Source: Anticarsia gemmatalis
Lineage: Eukaryota; Arthropoda; Insecta; Lepidoptera; Erebidae
DNA length: 64,000 nt
Direction: 5' to 3'
Assembly: GCF_050436995.1 (NCBI RefSeq)
Contig: NC_134757.1
Location: 1,810,501 to 1,874,500, forward strand
Both the position numbers and the translations under genes were made by a program. The notes beneath the pieces were generated by a model that saw only the letters and a list, made by a program, of their open reading frames with translations, had not been told where the DNA came from and did not search any database. Positions 36,083 through 46,700 of this stretch are shown here, piece after piece; position 1 is the first letter of the stretch, and each line of letters starts with the position of its first letter.

Positions 36083-36884
36083 TAACGATTAAAAAAATAT
36101 AAAACAACGTTGTGATTTCTTCCTAAACGCTTAGTTTTAAGTGCGTCGGTTTTTACAAGTGCGCGTGCGCCGGTTTACGGGCGATGCGCGGTTTATCGCA
36201 TTTCTTTTTTTTAATTTATTTTTTTATAGAAAGAAATGACTGTTTACTTTTAGAATAAACTGTAAGAAAGCATTGAACAAATTTGTTTCGATTTGAGGAT
36301 CGCTCTGAATCCCGATATTTATAATATCAAATGTATGTATTGCATATTCAAGTTAATGCTGCACCAAAATTCTCAGTGATATTTCATCATGTTCCCATAA
36401 GATACATAACAAAACTAAAGTATACAAAATAATTACATTCAAGTAAAATAAATCAAAATAATTGCTTCGCCATTCTGTATTAACTTTTCAGATAATTTCT
36501 AAGTCAATTATATACGACGGTAATTCGAGTAAAGTATGAAACGAGTAAAGTTGAAAACTATTTAATTTCTTCGATTTCTCCTTTTCAAACCAATAAGTAA
36601 TCAATAAAATCCACATTAAAAGTCCGCCTATGTGATTTCATGAACCAATTAGTAAGTATAAAATTGTTTCAGTGTCGTTCAGCATGCTGTCTTGTTCGAA
36701 GGAATACTCTTTATAATGAGGAACGTATGCTTAAACAATACGACGAGCATGAATCGTAAGTATTTAGTACTAAGAGTAAGTATCAGATGAAGAAAATATC
36801 AGAGGTTATATGTAAAGTATAATGTGACCATTACAACAACTACGAGACAAAGCCCTGTGTTGCAGGTACACTAGTATATTCAAC

Positions 36885-36990
36885 TACAAAATAATTTTCG
36901 GGTTCGATTCCTTGGTTGGCTATTCTCAATAGTAGTTCGGATTTCGCTACCTATGTGCCTGGTTAGATCTAATCTATTCCGTGGCACTAC
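36885..36990 (+). repeat. SINE remnant
   Basis: TTTTCGGGTTCGATTCCTTG is a B-box-like sequence, followed by TCTCAATAGTAGTTCGGATT and a tail resembling the body of the SINE at 18.5 kb (CCAATAGTAGCCTTGAGTTT there). The A box is not obvious, so the head is probably truncated. Confidence 0.5.
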
Positions 36991-37119
36991 AATGTGATTT
37001 GTCTGCCTATAACTTCAGAGTTTAGTAGCATAATGTGATCTAAGAAAACTCGAAGGCCCATGGCGCGTATTTGTATGATACCAGCACCTATTACCAAGTA
37101 ATAGCATACTTTTGAATAA

Positions 37120-37722
37120 TACCGTAAAACGGGGTGAATAGAATTCGCGGGGTGAATAGAAAAAAAATCAGGAAAGTTTTCAAGCCCTTTGAGTACTCCT
37201 CGTTTAAGAATTTTGTTCAAATTTGAAATGATTACACGTCGATATTACTTCTCTGCGGTGTCATAATTGTTTAAATGTTTAAATTGATATTTATACCCAA
37301 AAAATTGCTTCAAAGTCAACCGTCCTCGAATGCCTTAATGGTCCATACTTTTTTTTCAAAACTTTGGATTTAAAGTGGAATTTCTTTTCTAATGAGTTGT
37401 TTGGAGTGTTTATCTCTTTAGGTGTATATTTATCTATAAAGATACAATATTGTTAACTGAAAAAACGTTTTAAAACACAATTTTTCCATTCACCCCTTTG
37501 GTCGTTTCGATTCACCCCTATCGCTGGGTGAATAGAAATTGACCATTTTTTTAATGAAATATCGTAAAACTATGCATATTTTTGGACAAATATGGTTTTA
37601 ACTCTTTCTTCATGGCGCCGGACATGATATAAAACAACCTGACAATAAAAATAACAAGTTATTCGCTACAAATTTTTAGGACAAAGTTGAAAATTGTTTC
37701 TATTCACCCCGTTTTACGGTAC
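37120..37722. mobile_element. Non-autonomous DNA element with GGGTGAATAGAA ends
   Basis: The terminal inverted repeats read TACCGTAAAACGGGGTGAAT on the left and ATTCACCCCGTTTTACGGTA on the right, extending over about 24 bp. The motif GGGTGAATAGAA recurs several times inside in both orientations (for example at 37140 and near 37527), resembling transposase-binding subterminal repeats. The element is flanked by the direct repeat CTTTTGAATAA at 37109-37119 and 37723-37733. No transposase frame is present. Confidence 0.7.
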
Positions 37723-37880
37723 CTTTTGAATAACGGTTTATTCACCTCATATTGACTCATTACCGAAAAAACATGAAGCGGAGTAAGTTGTTTGTTCTCG
37801 ATATCCTTCTTAATTTTGTAACGTTACAAGGGTTATATGTATATAGTCATAAAACCACAGTATTATTAATACACATTTAT

Positions 37881-40800
37881 TTATCGTTTCTTCTTTTTGC
37901 CGCCATATTTGTTATTTTTCCCGCCCTTGATGCGTCGTCGTACTCCCGCTGCTTCCTCGGTGTCATCGTCCGAGTCCGCGGCGCCGCGCTTCTTTCCTTT
38001 CGTGTTCTTTTTATCTTCTAGCTCTTTCATTTCCTGTGAGAAATATCATAAAATGTTATAGTGTAAAAGTCAGTTACTACGGTCGATGCAATTTGAAACG
38101 TCGGGTAAACAAATAAGGTACCTATCCTAACCATTAATTTTTAATTGCGTTAAAGACCCGTTGCACTATAAAAATAAATTTAACCCATTACTGTCCCACT
38201 GCTGGGCAAGGGTCTCCTCCCGTAATGAGGGAGGGGTTAGGCCTTGAGTCCACCACGCTGGCCAAGTGCGGGTTGGGGACTTTGCATGCCCTCAATAAAT
38301 GTATTAAACAAATTTTAGGCATGCAAGGTTTCCTCACGATGTTTTCCTTCACCGTTGGAGCATGTGACAATTATTTCTAATACACACATAACTTCGAAAA
38401 GTCATTGGTGTGTTGCCTTGGGTTCGAACCTGCGACCACTTGCGTGGGAGGTGTCAACTTATACCACTCGGCTAGTGTAAACCATTTTATACGCAGACTA
38501 AGAAGTTTTAAAGCATTATATTTTATATTAAACCATTATCACTGAAAAGGATCAAGTATAAGCTAAAATGAGAAATAAATGTAATTGAATCAAAATGCTT
38601 ACAATCTTAGTAAGTCGTTGTGCCTCGGCGACTCTCTCCTGCAACACCATGACCTCGCTTTCTTCTGTCTTGTATAGAGGCAGTTGTTTGCCGATCAACT
38701 GTTCAATGCGCTGATATAACTCCACATCATACTGCAATACAAAACAAAAGATATAGATTTGTATTCGAAATTGTTACACACCTTCGTTGCGTTTATTGAG
38801 AATTGACCAGCTGAATTTCTACCTTTCTAGCCTGAGATATCGAAATAATAAACAATGCCAAAGATGCTTACTTATTTTTTTATTTCAAAATATTAATGTT
38901 TAATAGGTTTGTTACCTGTGACACAAAAGTGATAGCTTTTCCAGCACGTCCGGCTCTTGCGGTACGTCCCACACGATGTATGTAGTCCTTACTGTGCAGT
39001 GGGATGTCTAGGTTTATCACCACATCCACATGGGGAATATCCAGACCTCTGAAAACGGCAAAACATGTTTTAGATATCTGATACTTGGTTTGACTATCTA
39101 CAATACGCGCAATCTGCGTACGCGTACTGCGCAGTCATTTTTTGGAACTAAATGGTGACGTTACAGGGTTCTACCTGCGCAAATATTTTACTATGCCTTA
39201 CTTCAGGTTAAAAATTACACGTACTGTATATAATGGACTTGTTAAACATTTGAAAGACAAAAGATGGGTGCTAACATAACGTTTCTCAGATCTCTTTTTT
39301 TTTATTTAATATCGGCTACAAAAAATATATTTTCTCTTACCTAGAAGCAACATCGGTACAAATAAGCACGCTACGACTTTTGCTCTTGAACTTGTTGAGC
39401 GCGGCGAGTCGTTTGTTCTGCGACATCTGTCCGTGCAGCGGCACGGCGGCGAGTCCCAAGTTACGCAGCAGTAGCGCCGTGCGGAGCGCGCCCGCACATG
39501 TCGCCACGAATACTATGAATGAGTTGCCTGCCATCTCGTTGAGGATGTGGACTAGGTATACGTCCTGGGGAAATACAAGATTGTTAACAATGTATTAAGG
39601 ATAATGACAATTTATTTATGGTTCTTTCATTTGAATACTAAAATATCGAAACTGGCATAAGAATTATGTACCTAGTAGAAAGATTTTTTTTAGCTGTAGT
39701 AGACAGTTAAAAATTAGGCAAATATTTTGTTGTTTGATATGATAATTCTAGACAAAGTAGGTAATACACCCTTTGAGTCACAACACTGTCAAAAGTTGTA
39801 ATGAAGCAACCTTCACATGTAAAGATGGATGGAAAATGAAAATCTACCAAAATATTCAGTGTCAAATTACACATTTTACTTCAGAATTCTCATTTTATCT
39901 TACCTTATACTTGACAGGTATGAACAGGTAGTACTGCAGCAGCTTCTCAACAGTTTGGTACTTGGTGGACACCTCAACCTTCACAGGGTCCTGCAGTGAG
40001 GCTCTCTGTAGTTTCTGCACCTTCTTGGTCATTGTAGCCGAGAACAGATACGTGCGGCGCTCGCGCGGGATCACGCGGAGTATCTTGTCTACCTCCACTT
40101 CGAAATCCATGTTCAGGATGCGATCAGCTTCATCCATCACCTTAGAAAAGGTAAATAAAAACATTTTGTAAAGATAATACGCACTTATTATTTTGGTGAC
40201 TGGAATAATCTTGAGATTGAGAAAATTAAACAAAAATTAACCAATAATTAAATGATATAAGTTTGCACCAAAACAAAATGCAAGTTCTAGAATACCACCA
40301 AAAGATAATAACAGTCAAAAAATTTTTTGCCTATTGAATTGACAAAGCATAGGAGCAAATTTAAAAAAGGGATCATTATTAATCTTTAAAATACCAACCA
40401 AAAACTTAAGAGCTTTCAAGTTAAATCCCTTGGTGTTTTCCAGATGGTCCACCAGTCGGCCAGGAGTTGCTATGATGATGTGTGGTTTTTTGGACAGCAT
40501 CAGAGCTTGAGCCACCATGTCCATGCCACCCACTATTACAGCACATTTCACTCCTATACTTGCTCCTGAAATAACAACACAATGAATTATTAGTATTATT
40601 ATTTTTTATTCCAAACTAATGCAGGGTGTTAGTAAATTTTTTTTGCAGTTCTTGACATTATATAACAAAATATGCCATGGTATTTATATCATACATTGAG
40701 TAATACTAGCAGATTTAACCATAATACACAGAATTTTTGTTTGTACAAAAGTATTAACATAGAAGTTTTATCTCACCAAGTGCCTCAAATTGTTCTGATA

Positions 40801-41359
40801 TCTGGAATGCCAACTCTCTCGTAGGTGTCAATATTAGTGCAAAGTATCTCTGTGGGTTCTCCAACAGTGCTTGAAGTATAGGCAGCGCAAAGGCACCAGT
40901 CTTGCCTGAACCAGTCTCGGCTAAACCAATGATGTCTTTGCCTTGTAGTGCCACTGGTATGGATTCCTTCTGAATTTTTGACGGCTTCTTCCATTTTAAC
41001 TCTTCACAAGCTTCGCATAACACGTCCACTACTCCCTGAGGAACAAATAAAAAATTGTGAACATAACCTCAACCTGAATGCTTGAACTACTCTATAGCAT
41101 TTTAAGAATAATACTTTTTGAGTTATTTAGGGAAGAGTATCTTGTTAATTTCAAAAAAGTATGAGTAAATGGAACTTTACACCCAAGTCAAATGATAAAA
41201 TGAACACATGTAGGAGGGAATACGCACCAAATCCTTAAAAGTTGTGTTGTCGTCTTCATTGTCGTCATTTGCTTCTTCTACTTGTTTCTCCTCCTGTTCT
41301 TCAGTCTCAGATTGTTCACTTTCATTATCACTACTCTCATCAACGTGATCTGCAGCCAT
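37881..41359 (-). CDS. DDX47: ATP-dependent RNA helicase DDX47 / Rrp3
   Basis: DEAD-box RNA helicase of the nucleolus, the metazoan counterpart of yeast Rrp3, needed for early 18S rRNA processing. Eight minus-strand exons join in phase: 41359-41228, 41035-40777, 40565-40399, 40140-39904, 39564-39341, 39048-38916, 38731-38603, 38033-37881; 1434 nt, 477 aa (human about 455). After an acidic N-terminus (residues 1-40) come the Q motif around Q66, motif I AETGSGKT (83-90), PTRELA (115-120), TPGR (164-167), DEAD (189-192), SAT (220-222) and motif VI HRVGRTARAGR (364-374). The C-terminal 50 residues are acidic, then strongly basic, ending GGKKKKR, consistent with nucleolar targeting. Family-specific stretches such as VEKLLQYYLFIPVKYKDVYL and LHGQMSQNKRLAALNKFKSK separate it from other DEAD-box proteins. 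AATAAA on the minus strand overlaps the stop (37881-37876), with a second at 37742-37737. Confidence 0.96.
38172..38490 (+). repeat. LINE-like repeat family A, copy 4 (longest)
   Basis: The fullest copy in the window, in intron 7 of DDX47 on the opposite strand to the gene. It runs from CCCATTACTGTCCCACTGCT through GGCCTTGAGTCCACCACGCT, TTTTAGGCATGCAAGGTTTC and GATGTTTTCCTTCACCGTTG to a tRNA-like terminal part, CTTGGGTTCGAACCTGCGAC then CACTCGGCTA. The tRNA-like end suggests that the family may be a SINE or a LINE with a tRNA-like 3' part. Confidence 0.8.
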
Positions 41360-41998
41360 TTTCGCAGAATATAAGAAATCTAACGAACGCGAAACATGTG
41401 TATCAACATGTCAAAAGAACGTAACAAGCATGTGTCATTTTGAACCTGTCAAAAGCAAGACTAGTAACGTTCTGAAATAGAAGCTTTTGGGATCCTTTGG
41501 ACTCTGCATTAAACGTTGGGATAATTAACTTATCGATACTTTAAAGTCTCATTAAATTGATAAAATCCTATATAACTATACTGATTTATACCAACCAACT
41601 GAAATGAGTTGCGGAGTATGAAAAAAATATAGTTACAATTTGTCACAGTTTTCGAACGAACAAAATGTACATACTTACGTTCAAAAGCCACTGTAAAATG
41701 AACGTTGTAGTGGACCTAGGTCTACTTTTTTACTCTGGAACATATTATATAAATAAAAATATTTTTTCTTATAGTGACTCAGTCTATTTATGTTAAAATC
41801 AGTAAGTTTTATTTTTGAGTTTAATTTACTAGTGGGGATTTTTTATTTCGTATGAATGTTTTGTCAAGTAATCAAGTTTATTATTTACATTATTTCCGAA
41901 CGCATCATTAGTAGCGTCGAAATTTGAGGTTATCAATAAACTTGTTATTGTATATCTTCAATTCCTATTCCATTACACTAGAAAATATTTAACAAAAA
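41360..41998. promoter_or_regulatory. Shared upstream region of DDX47 and PHF5A
   Basis: The two start codons, on opposite strands, are 639 bp apart, so both promoters must lie here unless non-coding first exons are hidden elsewhere. The sequence is AT-rich with no TATA box in a convincing position and no repeat that I recognise. Both genes serve RNA metabolism (rRNA processing and splicing), which makes shared expression plausible but unproven. Confidence 0.5.
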
Positions 41999-42742
41999 AT
42001 GGCCAAGCATCATCCAGATCTTATCTTCTGCAGGAAACAGCCAGGCGTCGGTAAGTGATAACAATAATTATGATACCGCCAATAACTCGACAAGTTTGGG
42101 TGATAACTTTTCAAATTGTTTCAGCTATTGGCCGTTTGTGTGAGAAATGTGATGGTAAATGTGTGATTTGCGACTCATACGTGCGTCCCTGCACACTTGT
42201 GAGGATATGCGACGAGTGTAACTACGGATCTTATCAGGGCCGTTGCGTTATTTGTGGCGGGCCCGGTGTTTCGGATGCTTACTATTGTAAAGAATGCACA
42301 ATACAAGAAAAAGATGTGAGTTCCCCTTATTATTCCCCGTATTTTAATGATAGTTTGGAGTCGAAATATGCGATTAAAGTCCTATTACATGTCTTGTGGA
42401 TATGTGCTTACTTGAGACAAAGAGTTATAAGGTTGCAACAACAAATAAAATTCTTTCGTTTTCCTCACATAGTCTTTTGTAGGTGGTGAATCAGATCATT
42501 CAATCATACGTTGTTCTTCAGTGTAGGAACAGTTTTGGAAACAAATATATAGAATTAGATTGCATTACTAACATTACCTACCTATTATTGCTTATTAGTT
42601 GTTATTAATATCTAAATAATTACCTACCTAATCGTTTTTATGTTTTTTACAGAGAGATGGATGTCCAAAGATTGTGAACTTAGGCAGTTCCAAAACTGAT
42701 CTGTTCTATGAAAGAAAGAAATATGGGTTTAGAAGACACTAG
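41999..42742 (+). CDS. PHF5A: PHD finger-like protein 5A, SF3b subunit (SF3b14b)
   Basis: Small subunit of the SF3b complex in U2 snRNP. It sits near the branch-site adenosine and stabilises SF3B1 during 3' splice site recognition in the nucleus. Three exons join in phase: 41999-42050, 42125-42315, 42653-42742; 333 nt, 110 aa, the same length as human PHF5A. The protein begins [17 protein letters not shown] and is almost invariant through the cysteine-rich knot ([44 protein letters not shown]), whose CxxC pairs bind three zinc ions in a trefoil fold. It ends [11 protein letters not shown], with only the tail differing from vertebrates. Intron 1 is only 74 bp. The gene is head-to-head with DDX47 and tail-to-tail with the kinesin. 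Identification is essentially certain. Confidence 0.98.
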
Positions 42743-43067
42743 CTATAAGTTTCTTTTTAGTTTAATTATTAATTTTTATTTTAATTGGAAAAGGACTATT
42801 GAAACCCTAACTTATGTATGAGAAATAAGACCTATGTGTTTAAGTAATTAGGTTTTTTACTTGTATAGATTCAGTCTAGCTAGCCAGTATGTTGTATTCA
42901 TATTTTATTCTTGAAGATAGCTACTGGCATTCTTAAACCGTCATAAGATTTTGTCTGTATGCCTGATGTATATATGACAGTGCTGTCTAAAAATATATAA
43001 AATTTTGTCTCATTAATATACCATTATTCCATTCTTGGAAACAAAATAACTGTAAAAAAACAACTCA

Positions 43068-43073
43068 AATAAA
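43068..43073 (+). terminator. PHF5A poly(A) signal
   Basis: AATAAA 326 bp after the PHF5A stop, in an AT-rich 3' UTR. Cleavage would be near 43090. About 550 bp of AT-rich DNA without recognisable content separates it from the poly(A) signal of the converging kinesin gene. Confidence 0.55.
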
Positions 43074-43642
43074 GGACCAACAATATTACTCTGCACTCAT
43101 TTATTTCTATAATAACATCTTTTAATGGTAAAACAATGCATTTATACAAATTTAAAGCTAAAACACAGAACCTAGTTAATATCTAAGTACTATTTACATG
43201 GAATCTATATTATTATGTTAGAAGTAGTAAATGTATTGATTGTGTACAAACAAAGCTTATTTTATTGTCTAAATATTAAATAATCATTTATGAATGGTAT
43301 AAGTAACACTAAGCAACTAATATCATGATTGTAGCTACAGTATTACATGAATTTAAATTGCTGTCAACTCGCTTGTTATTTTTGCCTAGATTTCTCTCCA
43401 TTCCAAATTTTGAATAAGAATAGTCTCCCTGTTTTCAAACACAAATTGGACCCTAGTACCTAACACTTTATTTACTTTTTTTTCAAGTTAACATTAACTT
43501 TCTGTAGATTTCAATTATTTAAGGTTCTTGTTGTCCTGAATTTTAGTGTAAGACAGGGATATATATAATGCGATGGTAGCATCACATAATTTTCCTTGTA
43601 ACTTTCTTGAAAGACATTAAAGTGATATTTCATGAGAAGATA

Positions 43643-43648
43643 TTTATT
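43643..43648 (-). terminator. KIF12 poly(A) signal
   Basis: TTTATT on the plus strand, read as AATAAA on the minus strand, about 90 bp after the kinesin stop codon. It is the nearest canonical signal, so a short 3' UTR is likely. Confidence 0.55.
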
Positions 43649-43735
43649 TATTGATTGTGTGGTCCAACTTCAGAACATTCTATACTCAACTACAACATAT
43701 ATTATACACATTCAAGTTCTCTTCACTTTATGAAG

Positions 43736-46700
43736 CTAGCTGCTGCCTCCACTGGCGACACTGTTGGCCGATGAGCTGGCGGGATTGGTCCAAATGTTGG
43801 TGTCGTTGGAGCCAGAGTACGTAGGCCGAGCAGGAATGATCGGCGAGCGAATACACACGCTGCGGACATAATACGACAAATTATTTTTTTAACCATGATA
43901 ATATTATTGATCCGAAATAAGAATCCAAATGGCATTAAAATATTGGGCTTGTATGCAACCCAAATATAGTCTTATATTCTACACAATGTCGCAGGCTGTA
44001 TAGCGTATTTACAGGCGAAAGTTCTCGACCCCAACCCATTATTGAAACTTACCAAATTTTGTTAGTAATATGCCATAATATAATATAGTTTGTAGTAACA
44101 TTTTCTGCTGAAAGTAAGATTTTGTATAAAGACTATGTTCTAATCCACTCGTGGAATAGTGTAAAACATGTGCGTCGAACAATTTAGAATTTTATTACTT
44201 CTTCATATTTCGTTTAATATTTGTACATGCGATTAATTTTGTTATTTATTCATTCGTTTATAGTACAATAGTGTTATATAGTGTGGCATGCTATCGGCTT
44301 GTTTACAGGACTGACCTCTCCTCGCTTTTGCTGGTATATCAGCTGAATCCAAACATAGTCCTATAAACATCATCACAGTATAAAAATGAATACACACAGC
44401 CAAAGTAAATCAAAGTTATTTGATTAGAATAGCCTCTAGTCACTAGGGCCAAAATAACCAAAAGTTACTGGGCCAGAACAGTTTATAGTCTGGGCCAAAT
44501 GTGTTATTTTCCTCAGTTGCGGTCATGCTTTTATTTTTAGGTTTTTGGAAAGACAGTATACGAAAGCTCTATCAATACTCCCGTGGCATTATGTCTCAAA
44601 GTTCAACAAAATCAAGATAAATCCATAGAAACTATAGCTAAACTGTCGAAGATCACTAAGTTTGGGTATGAATCCTGATATTCAGTTGCCTTTATGGTAT
44701 ATAGCTAGTGTTATCTGGATCTTTTCAAACCCTATTATGTAGTATTCTAGTTCATTTGCAACAACAATCACAACTACAGAAAAACATATCTTACTCACGA
44801 ATTAACATCTTCGAGTTTCTTGAGCAGTCGTTCATTCTCTCTGCTCAGTAGCTCGTGGTCTCTCAGCAGTTGGTCTCTGACGCCAAACAGTTCGCTGTTC
44901 TCAGCCCTTAGGGCCGTGTTCTCTTCCATGTGTAGCTGGACTAAGTCTACCAGTTCTGACTGAGGGAGCTGGTAAAGTTTGTTCGGCTCTATTTGTGTTG
45001 GTGTTCGACGGTTACCTGTTGGTTTGTATTTTAATATTATGTATATTTATGACAACGTTGACTTGTTTTTATATCTGTCCCTTACACACAAATATGGTGC
45101 ACAGGAATTGAACCTGCATTACTCAGAGCAATGGTAAAACTGGCGTGTTTTTTTTAGCTACACAACCATAATCTGGTTTTAGGTACCCGCATTTCGATAC
45201 TCTCAGTCTAATTAATGCTATATTTAGTGGTAACTTTAATCAAAGACACCTTGATGTTAATTATTTCAAAATGTTACACCGCCATCTATTGGTGAATAGT
45301 GGTACTATTTAACAGGACTACTTTTCCGTTAACTTCTACAAAAATGTAATAACTTACTGTAAGTATCTATATTGTAGTCAGTTTGTACATGTAGCGCGGT
45401 CCTCAGGTGCTGGTTCTCAGCGTGTAGAGCTTCCACCTCTCTCTTCAGACTCATTATAAGTGCATCTCGCGCATCCTGGACAAAATATTTATTTAGAAAT
45501 TATAATAAAAGTTCTTTGTGCCACTGGTTAATGAACTAAACATAATTATTATGAAGATTTTTATGTATGTCTTAAGACTTATGACTTATGTGGCAAAGTT
45601 AGCAAATTAACAGATAGGTAAGTAAGTTTGTACAGTATGTCTAAAAGTCTACCTACTTACCATTTTAACGATAGGTTTGGATTTGATTTTCTTAGCTCTA
45701 GCTGCATATCGTAGTGTATTGATCGTTTCACTTAGATTTGATCTTGTTGGGGCTATGCATGCGATCTGTAAATATATTAATGAAAATAAAGACTGACGTG
45801 ACATGATGGGTTTATGCTTAGGTAGATATTTTGATCCAACCATTTAAATAAGATAGCTTTTGATATATTGTAGTTGTAGCAATAATAATCTTCAAAGGTA
45901 AAGCAATATTGACTTACCATAAGTGTAACACCATTCCCTGCGAGACTATCCGCTAAGAGTTTGGTAAGTTTACTATCTCTGTAAGGTATGTGTCCTCGCT
46001 TCTTGCCGTCGCTCAACTGAGCTATGCAGTATCCTGTGGATGAAATCAACAGTAATTGTTTTGTGAATGACGCAAAAGTTATTTTTTGTTGATCATAATC
46101 GTATTGGCAACGATAAAATTGTGTAGAAAGAAACATTAGTTACCTATTTAAAAAATAGAGGGTATTAAAAGAAATATAATTTAGCAGTTCTGATTTTTAT
46201 TTTTATTGTACACAAAAACAATGTCATAAGTACTTACCTAACACCATAAGGCTCCTATTAATATTATTAGCTTCTTCCAACGTCTTCCCCGTACTATGGG
46301 TTCTCTTAGTCATCTCACTGCCGGCGAGGTCCACGAAGTTGATCTTCCCGTGAGTGGAGCATGTGACGTCAGCATCAGCTCGCAAGTCCCGTCTCACTCG
46401 CACACATAGTAACGTGTGTGAGCGAGAAGAGTGCGAGTTCATTGCGTGTGCTCCTACTGCGCGGTTACGCATGCCTGGTGGGAGAAAAGTTCTATTAAAC
46501 TGTTGTTTTGTTCTGTAAAAGTCTAGTTTCTTCTACAATAAACTAATGCAATAGTAAAAAGACAAAAGGTATAGAAGCTGTAAACATAATAAAATCAATT
46601 AAAGCAAAATTTTAAAAGATTTTATTGATTTGTTAGCATTTTGACTTCCCTAATGCAGCACTAAGCACCCAACTCAAAATGGTACCTACTATTTTAATAA

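Larger units (their letters stand above)
34185..36100 (+). other. CNOT3 3' UTR
   Basis: The sequence after the CNOT3 stop is first strikingly GC-rich (34185-34900, with long CCGCCC-type runs), then becomes AT-rich. Poly(A) signals AATAAA occur at 35038-35043 and 36077-36082, so transcripts may end about 0.9 or 1.9 kb after the stop. Several open frames on both strands here are by-products of GC richness and match no family. A 10 bp tandem repeat sits at 35.81 kb. Confidence 0.6.
36101..37875. other. Intergenic region between CNOT3 and DDX47
   Basis: About 1.8 kb between two gene ends that converge. It contains a SINE remnant near 36.9 kb and a 603 bp DNA element at 37.12-37.72 kb. The rest is AT-rich with nothing recognisable. 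Confidence 0.7.
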
